Assembly: GCA_017590115.1 (NCBI GenBank)
Contig: JAGGNK010008226.1
Location: 4,943,617-5,007,616, forward strand
Direction of reading: 5' to 3'
DNA length: 64,000 bases
From: Montifringilla adamsi
Lineage: Eukaryota > Chordata > Aves > Passeriformes > Passeridae
The notes under the pieces were generated by a model that saw nothing but the letters and a program-made list of their open reading frames with translations, ran no database searches and was not told where the DNA came from. Position 1 is the first letter of the stretch; each line of letters starts with the position of its first letter. Shown here piece after piece: positions 52,446-63,400 of this stretch. The position numbers were made by a program, and so were the translations under genes.

Positions 52446-52785
52446 TCTGTGAGGGTGGTGAGTGGGTGGAACCAGTGCTAAGGGCAGGCTGAAATATTTT
52501 GCAAAAGAGCCTGGGGGAACATTAGTGGTGATTTCTGGGATTAAAGTGATTCTGGGATAAAGTGATAGCAGCTGTCTGCAGCCAGCAGGTTTGTGGACGT
52601 GCTGCATCACCTTCAGGAGATGTGATTTTTGCTCACAGCCCAAGAAAAATTGTCATGGATGATGTGCAGTGCAGGGGGAATGAGAAATACCTGTGGGAGT
52701 GTTCTCACAAGGGGTGGTGTGGAGAGAGGGGTGACAGCCACTGTGATGCCAGTGCCATTTGCTTGTGTACAATACCTTTGCTTGC
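52446..52785 (+). pseudogene. Decayed SRCR exon
   Basis: The second half is readable: CGRAASPSGDVIF, RKIVMDDVQCRGNEKYLWEC, SHKGWC, CDASAIC, clearly SRCR. The first half is recognisable only at DNA level (ctctgtgagggtggtgagtg near 52446; gtggtgatttctgggattaa near 52529) with frame shifts and a lost CRQ motif. It is isolated, 4.6 kb before gene 4, so it may be the last trace of another gene of the cluster. It resembles gene 4's SRCR ([16 protein letters not shown]) most. Confidence 0.75.
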
Positions 52786-53574
52786 TCAAGAGGAGCCACA
52801 GTGAATTTTTAATTTTGTCAAATTCAAAAGTGCTCCTCTGAACTATAAAACACATTTCTCCACAGCATTATGCCTCTCTTAATGCCCACATTGTCGCCAA
52901 ATCTCTGTCCTATGCAGTGTTTCCCTCTTTTTTTCTTGATTTTTTAACTCATATTTGACATGGCAAACTTCCATCCAACTAAGATTCAAAATCCTTTAGT
53001 GCATTTTAAGCAGTGTCACTCAGAGTTCATCCTGTTACGTAACTACCACACTTTTTTAGTCACCTGTAACCTCCTTTAACCAACTCTATTTGCTCTCTAC
53101 CAAGGCTTGGGAGGAGCAACAAAATCAGTCCCGAGGCACATTCTGCCCTCACAGAACCAATAAACTTTCACACAGGAGACTTTTCCTGAACTTCAAGTCC
53201 TAATCCCACATATCTCACCTTGACAAAGCTTTTATTGAGCACCTGAGGATCATTTATTTGAGCAAGATAACCAGGATAAACCAAATGCAAAGGTTCAGTC
53301 ACAACTCCTTTGCAGCTTAGGGGCAGAAAGCAAGAAAAAGGAGCCAGAGCTGTGTCACATCCCTCTGAAGGTGATGCCATGACCTTCTGGCCCTTCTTGG
53401 TCCTTACCCAAATTTAACCTTGACAACTTTTATAAATGTCTGCCTGATGGTAAAAGAAGTTCAGAATCTCATTCTCCACTGATTTTTCAAGCTGTTGGCA
53501 AGGACAGTCAGCTCTTAATTAGTTATCCAGTTGTTGGACGCTTTGTGAAACATAACAGGTTTAAAAAAAAAAAA

Positions 53575-53800
53575 AAGGTGAAGAATAGAATAGATAGAAT
53601 ATCTTGATTTGGAAACAATCCATGATGTTTGAATCCAGCACCCTGCTCCTCAAAAGGGCTACCTACAATTAAAGCACCTGACTTACAATGTTGCCCAGGC
53701 ACTTCTTGACCCCTGGAAGGTTTTGTGCTGTAACCAGAGGAGCTGTTCCAGTGTCCAATCACCCTCTGAGGGAAGAATCTCTTTGAAAAATACAGTTAAT
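53575..53800 (-). mobile_element. CR1 LINE fragment, minus orientation
   Basis: The stretch with gctgttccagtgtccaatca and ccctctgagggaagaatctc matches CR1 in reverse orientation; decayed. A poly-A run precedes it. Confidence 0.65.
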
Positions 53801-55429
53801 TTTACAGAAACTGTAATTGCTAAAATGTATATTTTGTCTATTTCCTCCTCTGACAGTTTCTAGGAGAACTGAAATACCTGGCATTTTCAATTTCATATTT
53901 ATTCAACCATTTCTATCTTGAAAAAAAATTCCCTACCATAAAAAACTTGCTCTTTAAATTATTACTGATTTGCACCTTATTTAGTTTCTTCAGTAGTTTA
54001 TGCATGAGGAAAAATTTAAAATACAGTGTATTTTGACCACAGTGAAAGCTGTAATTCTGACTTACATGAGTTTTCATGAGGCTGACCATAGATTTTTAAT
54101 ATTTAAGCAGATTTAATATATGAAATGTAAATATAGATCTGATTTGCCACAGGACTGAAAGGATGTGACCTTTTGAGTGTGAAGAACCTCTTCACTGGAT
54201 CAGGTTGTTAAAGGTTTCAAGTCTTAAAAGAGGAAAGGTGCTGCATAAAACAGCATTTTCAATGTTATCTGTTATCTGGATATACCTCACACAAGAAAAA
54301 AACCCTAAGAGAATTTTTTGTACTTCCTAACGAAACTCAAAGGCCCTTGAGAGCTATTAAAATGCAAGGAAAAAAGAAAATGTAGTTATAAGGAAGTCAT
54401 GGTGACACTGTGCTGCTTTGGCTTGATTAACCTCGTGTCTTGGTCACCCTTGTCTCAATGAGTTGAGCCTTGATTTTGCTCTATTAATTTAAATACTTCA
54501 TTGTAAATATATCAATAAATACCCACCATCATTTGTCTAGCACAGGTAATTTATTTAATTATGACTAATTTCATAACCACTACTCAGCTGGGAATAAATC
54601 ACTTTAACTTTGGCAGCCTACAGTGTCTTTCTTCCTCTCTGCACGGGCAGTGAGCTACACTGCACACTTCATGTGCCTCACTGCACTGATTTAATAATTA
54701 AACTTTAAAAATTGAAATTAATTTAAAAGGAAACAGTAGTGACAGCTCAGTCCCTGGCACCCCAAGGCCACTCCCCTGTTTGTGATGACAAATGTTCCCA
54801 GGGTGCTGGAGAAGGTCACCAGCACCGATGTGACCCTGCCCCTGGCACTGCTGAGGTCAAAGGGATTTGCTGGAAGCTGAGGAAAGCTCTCCATTAAAAC
54901 CATTGTCCACAGGGCAGTGGAAAGCAGGAAAAGCTGCAGGAATGCAGCAGGTGCCAAGACAAGCAGGGTGTGTTGGCAGAGAGCCTTCGTGGGTAACAGG
55001 ATGGAATGACCTCTCCTGCCATGTGTGGGGCCAAGGTCGCTGGCACCCCTCGACTTCAGCACAGCCTTCACCCCTGACGAAGATTTTCCCTCACTGAGGC
55101 TTCCAGAGGCTCATGTGACATCCTTATCCCAAGGGAATTCTCCTCTGGGACTGGCGCAGCTGGAGCCAGCACTCAATAATCAGTTTTGTCCAAACACAGT
55201 GGCTTCGTACCTAAAGTTTTCACTTTACTATAAATTCACCATAAATACAGGCAATCACTTTGCAGGTTATGTTATTGAGGATGTGATTTACTTCAGCCGG
55301 GATTCGCCTTTTCTATAATCATTCCTGAAAAACACCTCTCACTTCAGAACTAATTGGACTTTGGTGGAAAGGCTGTCAGAGAGAAAACATGGCCTGTTCC
55401 AGCACTCGTGTGGCCAGCAGGACCAGGGC

Positions 55430-55680
55430 AGTGGCTATCCCCTGTGCCAGCACTGCTAAGGCACCTCAGACCTTGGGATCACCTTTGGGATAATATTGAG
55501 GGGCTGGAATCATCAAAGACATTGAGGGGCTGGAATGTGTCCAGGGAAGGGAACAGAAGTGGGGAAGGGGCTGGTACAGAATTGAGTTTGGCACTGGGAA
55601 CACTTCACTGTGGTAAGACACTGGACACGGCCCAGCACAGATGGTTGGGAATACAGTGGGTTCAGCAAAAGCCAGGATTT
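55430..55680 (+). mobile_element. CR1 LINE fragment, plus orientation
   Basis: Repeated attgaggggctggaat motifs and gtgtccagggaagggaacag resemble CR1; the doubled gaggggctggaat suggests an internal duplication. Confidence 0.5.
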
Positions 55681-56836
55681 ACCACGTAAGAAAACTTTTC
55701 AGGAGTGCAGAATGATGCTGAAAGAAATGACAAATACATTGCTGTAGCATGGGAAAAAGCTGTGAGTTCACACACATCAGTGATTTTTCTTTTTCCCCGG
55801 GGAATGAGAAATACAAATAAATACACACAGAGGAGAAGGGCATTCAGCCTAGCCTGTTACTTCAAAAACACTTTAGTGGAATTCCTTACAAATATGTGTA
55901 CTTTTAAAGGGATTTGCTCAGGTGGAGTGTCTTTATGGGTGCCACAGCTGCTCTGTGGTGTCGGAGCATCTTTTCCAGCCCCGTGCTCGCTTCCCAAGGA
56001 TGGGGCCCCGCTGCCCTCCAGTGGCAGCAGCCACCAGAAAAGCTCCTCATTTTTCCTCTGCTTTTAGCCCCTTTAGGCCCAGATACTGAGAGAAACTATA
56101 ACTCTAAATAAAGTTATTTCCAGGGAGGGGGAGATCTGCCAGCGCAGCAAAACTTCTCTCTGTGAAGGAAGATTTATGGTGAACCTCTCCAGCCCAAAGC
56201 TGTTTCACTACACACCCTGTTTGTTTCCTTGAAGCAGATTTTGATAGATTAGTTTTAGATGTTCTGGGGAACAGCTTTGTCCTTCCAAGACCACAGAGGT
56301 CAGCCCTACTGTCATCACTGCTGGTTCTTGGCACGCAGGATTTACCCTCTGCATGACCTCCTTGGGTCCTTACCTGTTTCGTAAAGGAGACTCAGGAATG
56401 CTGAAAAAGCAAATCTTGATGATTCTTAATAACTAAAGATTTTTTGCATTCAGCCACGTTCCTTCCATGTCACCTTCTATCCCTATATCAGGGCTCCAAA
56501 CAGAGCTGTGCTGTACCTTGAAAATGAGAAAAGCATTCATGAAAAGAAAAAAAATATGTTCATTTTTAATTCAGGTAAGAAAATTCAGCTTTGTTTTTCT
56601 ACTCTCTGTAGCTGAGTCCCTTCTCCCTGACAGTACAAAATGAGGCAGAGCTGGAGGCGTCCTTTAGGACATCAGAGGCCATGGTGGTGACACCATCACC
56701 TCATGCCAGGGAGAAGACTGAAAGCTCCTTTCTTGCTCTGGGTGCTGCAAGTCAGACAGAGAACTGCAGACCTGAAACAGGCTGGAGAGACCTTCTCCCA
56801 CGCTGAAGAGAAGTCAGAAAAATAGAAAAAACTGCC

Positions 56837-57028
56837 TCTTACATGAGTAATTTTGGCAAAAAAAGAAAATTTGTTTGGGGCTTGCCTGACACTTTTAGGA
56901 TGCTAATCTTTTGGCACAATCCTCACAGTCTTACATGAGTAATTTTGGCAAAAAAAAAAAAAAAAAAAAATTTATTTGGGGCTTGCCTGACACTTTTAGG
57001 ATGCTAATCTTTTGGCACAATCCTCACA
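56837..57028. repeat. Tandem duplication of 102 bp
   Basis: 56837-56938 is repeated at 56939-57028 and following; both copies begin tcttacatgagtaattttgg. They differ mainly in the length of the internal poly-A run. It lies 350 bp before the promoter of gene 4. Confidence 0.9.
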
Positions 57029-57372
57029 CCAATTAATCTCGTTAATATGGTTGTAAATTGGAAAATCTCTTAATGGGTGGCATGAGAATCCTTACCAAAC
57101 AGCCTAATCTCCAAAAGTAAATCAATCACTGCTTCCTGGAACAGCCACACCATCAACACAGGGCCACAAAGGTGCCCGGGGAGTGTTTGGGAAGATCTTG
57201 GTGGCCAGTCCGGAACAGCTCCCTGAGCTGGATGTCCCCATCCGGATGTCTGGATGTACCCTGTGAAAGGAAAATCCTCACTAAATCACTTCCTTGGCAT
57301 CGATCTGGAAGCTCAGGGAGAGGGATCAGGTTGCACAGCACCCGCCTTTGATGCAGACCAGAACCCACTGGG

Positions 57373-57379
57373 TATAAAT
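57373..57379 (+). promoter_or_regulatory. TATA box of gene 4
   Basis: TATAAAT 49 bp upstream of the ATG at 57422; predicted start near 57403 and a 5' UTR of about 20 nt. Confidence 0.65.
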
Positions 57380-57421
57380 TGTGCAGCTGTGCTGGGCTAG
57401 GACAGACCACCCCCAACAACC

Positions 57422-57485
57422 ATGGACCTGCACGTGCGTCTCACCTGGCTGCTTCTGCTGAGCACCACGCTCCTGACTGAACCAG
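57422..57485 (+). CDS. Gene 4 exon 1: signal peptide
   Basis: 64 nt encoding [20 protein letters not shown] followed by P, a clear signal peptide. ATG context aaccATGG is strong. Donor gtacgg, phase 1, as in genes 2 and 3. Confidence 0.85.
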
Positions 57486-60400
57486 GTACGGCCTTGAAAA
57501 TCTTTTTGATTCTACAGAAATGTTACTGAATTATTTCTGAAATGTTGCAGAATTGTTTACTAATGCAGGCTGGCTTGCTGGGAAGTGGTGGCAAAGATTC
57601 TTCTCGAATATTGCTGATGAGTTTTGTACCGTAGAATTGACGGTTTGTCTTCTACTTCAAAGATTCAGTCCAAATCCATAGGTTGTGTTTCAAAATACAT
57701 GTATTTCAAAATGTATGTATTTCAAAATGTATGCATTTCAAAATACATAATACAATATATATAATATATGTAATATTATATGAATATACTGTATTTCAAA
57801 ATATAACCTATGAAGGTTACAGACTGAAGAAGGCTGAAGAATATTCCTTTGTTTCTTTTCCATGAGGAAAATAGCTTGTGGAAGTTGTTTTCTAAATGTT
57901 CTTCATCTAATATTCTAGTTTTAATTAAAATTATTCTACACTGTCTTTTTTAAAATGTAAAGAAAGAAACACAGAGCAGTCTGCCAGATCCAGGTGGAAA
58001 TATGCTCTGCATGGCATGTTCCTTCAAACTTATAATCTTGCTAGCTTGAATGAGATAATTTGACCTTTATTTATCACCATAGGCACCACGAAAAAAAGTC
58101 TTGCCAATCCCTTACAAATAGAGGTAATTTCACAGAGAGATTAAGGACTGGCTGTACTGAATTATTTTTTAAAAAATTATTTACAAAACAAGAGTATGAT
58201 GTGCTACTTCAGGGCTAATAAGTCTCCTTCTCTGTCACAGCAAGTGGAGCTTGGTGGAACCAGGCAGACACAGACCTAAAATCAATATGGAACAAATTTG
58301 CCGAGTGGATTAAAGAAAAATTGGAGCAAAATGGTAAGAGATGTGCTCCTGAGTGTGAACACAGCTGGCAGATGTGCAGAGTTCCCCGAGCCAGCTCTGG
58401 GTGAGCTGTGCCTCAGCAGCACAGCCAGCCATACCCCACCAGGGTAGGTCAGGCCCTGCAGGCAGCAGAGCCACGGGGATGCAGATTTAGACATCAGAAG
58501 TTTAGCTATAAATCAACAAATTGAGATTTACCTGTCAACTTTTGCTTTAGTTCCACCACAACCACAGCTGAGACTGGAATCTGGAGGGCACCGATGCGCC
58601 GGGAGGGTTGAAGTTTATCATGATGGAAAATGGGGCACAGTCTGTGATGATTATTTCAATATGAACAGTGCCAACGTTGTGTGCAGACAACTTCACTGTG
58701 GCCAAGCTGTCTCTGTCCTGGGACTGTCTTACTTTGGCCTCAGTGGAAAAGTTATCCAGTTGGATGATGTGCAGTGTAGAGGAACTGAATCCTACCTTTG
58801 GGACTGCCGGCATGCCGGCTGGGGCAAGCACAACTGTGGACCCAGTGAGGATGTTGGTGTCATCTGCTCAGGTAAAGATAAAAATAATAATGAATAATAA
58901 GAAAAAACCTCCTTGGACTATGCTGTTCAACATAAATGCAAGAAATATCAGGGTAGATCTTGGAAATCAGGCCAGGGCTGAAAAGTGGAGGTGGGGTGCT
59001 TCTTCTGTTTAAGTCTGAGTGATTGAGGAGCAAAAGGATGCTTTGCACAAAATAACAAGATGGGACAGCAAGCCCTGGGTATGAAAACAGTGAAAAGCAG
59101 GTAGTTCAGGACCACTTTAGGCAACATCTTACAGCCAACCCCCAAGACAACAAAGGCAAAGAGTAAGGAGAAAATAGTGGCCATCTAGTAGTGAACCAGG
59201 CATGTATGAGTGGAAACAAAAATAATTCTTGCCATAAATATATAATATAAATAACTGCCCAATAAAGTAAATTCTTGCTTTTTTTGCTGTTCACAGATGC
59301 AACGCAATCCACGGTTGCACCGACAGGTAAGGCTGAGCTTTTGGGACAGGACCCCCAAAATTAGCTCTGTAAAGAGTCTCCCCAGTGCTCAGAGTCTAAT
59401 TTTTAACTCAAAAAATCATGTTACAGCTCCTTGGCAGTTTTCTACAAAGGCATGCCCTGAATTACAAGTTATTGCTCCAAACTACTATTTATTCACCCAC
59501 TGCAACATTATTGCTTTATATTTTCATTATTTCTTTGCATTGCATACAAACTGTATTTGCCACTTAACTAAAATAATTAATGAAAACATGAGGCAAGTCT
59601 TTACACTCCAGGTCTAAGTTTCTGATTCCAAATTTTTGCTGAAATAATCATAACACCCTGGAAACCTTAAAGTACAGATTCTAGTAATGTTTCTTGGGAT
59701 TTCTAGGAGTTAATTATGCCCTTCATAATCCACAGTCACAGGAGAGCAGGTGTTTTCTACCACATAGAATCAGAGAATCATGATTATATGTTTTATTATA
59801 TGCAACACAGACATGAAAAGCTGGTTCCCAAAAGCATTTATTCTTAAGGTTTTAACAAAGCAGCAACTGTGACAACTTCACAGAACCCCTGACTTCTGCT
59901 GGCAAAGGCAAGGTTAAAAAACAATTTTCAAATTGTCATGGGTGGAAATTTTGAGCAACAGGTGGGATTTGTTTAAAGCAGGCAGGAGGAGCACAAGTGT
60001 CCCAAATTCACTTACAATAACTACTGGAAGATGCTGTTCTGAGCCACATGACCAAAAGTTAAAGTTCAGGGATCTTTCTTTCCCATGAAACCCAAATCCC
60101 TGCAATGTCTCTGGAGGTTCCTCCCCTGCTCCCAGCTCAGCCCCAGCACAGACTGAGACTCCTGCTGCTCCAGAGACCACGCTAACCCTCAGGGAAGGTG
60201 AGGCACCCTTGGGGGCTGGAAGACACTCCCAAAGCACTAGACAAATCTCATGTTTTATTCTCCCTCACAAGGGCACCTTTGCACCTTTCCAAATGATTAT
60301 TGCACCTCTAGGAGTGAAGCAATGCAGTCAGGAACAACACAAACACCTTTGTTAACAAATATTAAATGAGGTGAAAGTAATTTTTTTGCCATCAAAAATA

Positions 60401-63400
60401 AAAGGCTGGGCAATGACTCATTGTCCCACAAAGCCCAAATTTATTTACCTTCATCAAGACTTTCATTCACGTGTTCACTCCTAATTGCTGCCAATCTCTC
60501 TCTGTTTTGTATTTCCCCATCTAGTCCCAGATGTGTCTTCTGCACCCACCACTGTCACAGAGGAAATGACCACATTAGTTCCTGAGACCCCAGCCACAGC
60601 TGATGAAGGTAAGGACAGCCATTTCACATGTGCTTTTTAAAGCAAACACTCTGTTAATTTGGGGTTTTCAGCTAAATCAAGATGTGACCATGGAAATCTG
60701 TAAATATTCATAGCAGACAATATAGTTGTCCTTAGTTCCTTTTTTGTGAAGGAGCAATCCTCTTACAACACCTTCACTTGAAAAATATCAGTCTGTCAGG
60801 CAGGGATACATGCACTTACTGATTAATACCTCTGAGTTGTAGTTTCAAAGAACACCCTTACAAATTTGCAAAGAAAAACTGTCCAGATCATTGTAATTCT
60901 GTGTGTATAAAATTAATAAAATTCTGGAAACATTAAGGACAACAGACTGGCATTTGCACTCATTTCCCTCAGCTGGGGAGTGAGCTTCTCCAGTTATTTA
61001 GCAGAATGGTAATCATGGAATGGTTTGGGTTGGAAGAGACCCTAAAAATCACCAGGATCCAACCCTCTCCCATGGGCAGGGGCACCACCCACTCGATCAG
61101 TATTTTTATTAAACCTGAGACCTAAATCAAGTCACAAGCTCTTGAAATCACTCTTAAGCTTTTAATTGCTGCTGGCAGCCGTTTAATTTCTCATCCTTTC
61201 AACCTCCCTCCCTTTCCACCACCACCACAGAGGAGATCAGGACATCAGAAATCCCAATTACACCACAGACAGTAAAGGGCTCTTTCCCTCTTGTTTCCAC
61301 ATTTCTTTCTCTTCCTCACAGCCTCTGCAAACACTTCAGAACCAAACTTGTTGCCTGCTGCACTTGAAGCAGATGTGACAACCACAGCTGCAGAAATCCT
61401 TTCCACACTGGCTGAAGGTAAGATACAGACACAATGCCATAAAACCTAATAGTGGTGCTTGAGTTTGTTCAAAACAGATTACACTGATAAGATTAAAGTA
61501 AATTAATGAAATTCAAGATCACTCAACTGCTAGCTCGTTGTCTCAGTGAAGAAGCAAGGCTGGGGAGAGAGGCTGAACCAGGCAGTATTTAAAGGATGGG
61601 GAAAAATAAACCCAACCACATCCCTTAAATTACAAGGTGTCCCAGAAAAAATAGGCTCTATCACTGTTATATCTAAGTCCTGATTTCCTATAAACAGGAA
61701 ATGCTGTAGGTCTTAGAGGACAAGTATATCGTTAAAATGCAGACAATATTTAATTTCACCTTTTCATTCTATATTAAGTAATACAGCATGACTCTAGCTT
61801 ATATGCTATGGATCTTGGTGGAAAAAATATACATTTAAATGCACACAATATTTAATTTCATCTTTTCTCTCTCACAGCAACAGTACATGCTATCAGTCTT
61901 TGGGAAAAAAAAAAAACAAAAAAAAAACCCAAAACAAACATTTAAAATGCATATAAAATTTAATTTCACCCTTTCTTTTTCACAGCAACAGTCTCTCCTG
62001 CTGCTGAGCCTCTTTCTTTTTCACAGCAACAGTCTCTCCTGCTGCTGAGCCTGCAGACATGACCACTAGTAAGTGATACAGCATTAATCTGCATTACATG
62101 CTACAAGTTTCAGAGCAAAAAAAATACACTTAATATTTAATTTCACCTTTTCTTTCTCACAGCAACAGTCTCTCCTGCTGCTGAGCCTGCAGACATTACC
62201 ATATGTAAGTAAAACAGCATTACTGTGGCATATATACTATCAGTCATGAAGAAAAAAAAATACATTTAACATGCACATAAAATTTAATTTCACCTTTTCT
62301 TTCTCACAGCAACAGTCTCCCCTACTACTGAGCCTGCAGAAGTAACCACAAGTAAGTAAAATAGCATTACTGTGGTGTACATGCTATCTGTCTTTAAGGG
62401 AAAAAAAACACTTAAAATGCATATAAAATTTAATTTCACCTTTTCTTTCTCACAGCAACAGTCTCTACTAGTACTGCACCAGCAGACATGACCACTAGTA
62501 AGTAACTCAGCATTTTCTGGATTACAGGCTACAAGTTTCAGAGCAAAAACCATACACTTAATATTTAATTTCACCTTTTCCTTCCCACAGCAACAGTCTC
62601 TCCTACTACTGAGCCTGCAGACATTACCATATGTAAGTAAAATAGCATTACTGTGGCATACATTCTATCTGTCCTGAAGACAAAAATTATATATTTAATG
62701 TGCACACAATATTTAATTTCACCTTTTCTTTCCTACAGCAACAGTCTCTCCTAGTACTGCACCAGCAGATATTACCACTAGTAAGTGACACAGCATTACT
62801 TTGGATTACAGGCTACAATTTCAGAGCAAAAACCATACATTTACTATTTAATTTCACCTTTTCTTTCTCACAGCAACAGTCTCTCCTGCTGCTGAACCTG
62901 TAGATGTAACCACAAGTAAGTAAAATAACATTACTGTGGCATACATTCTATCAGTCCTAAGGAAAAAAAAATATATATTTAACATGCACACAATATTTAA
63001 TTTCATCTTTTCTTTCTCACAGCAACAGTCTCTCCTACTGCTGAGCCTGCAGAAGTAACCACAAGTAAGTAAAATGGCATGACTGTGGTGTACATGCTAT
63101 CAGTGTTTAGGGGAAAAAAACAATTTAAAATGCATACAAAATTTAATTTTACTTTTATTTTCCCACAGCAACAGTCTCTCCTAGTACTGCACCAGCAGAC
63201 ATTACCACTAGTAAGTGACACAGCATTACTCAGGATCGCATTCTACAAGTTTCAGAGCAAAAACCATACAGCCTACGTCTGAGCCTGCAGAAGTAACCAC
63301 AAGTAAGTAAAATGGCATGACTGTGGTGTACATTCCATCAGTCTTTAGAGGGAAAAAAAACATTTAAAATGCATATAAAATATAATTTCACCCTTTTCTT

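Larger units (their letters stand above)
46609..57372. other. Space between genes 3 and 4
   Basis: No complete gene seen. AATAAA overlapping the gene 3 stop (46604) and another at 47423-47428 are polyadenylation candidates; the latter fits better. Other contents: CR1 pieces, an AT-rich tract, the possible anchor relic, a TTTTA microsatellite, the SRCR relic and a 102-bp tandem duplication. Confidence 0.6.

Noticed and set aside
54718..55318. Open frames on both strands near 55 kb
   Set aside because: No recognisable domain or splice pattern; adjacent to a CR1 fragment and probably noncoding.
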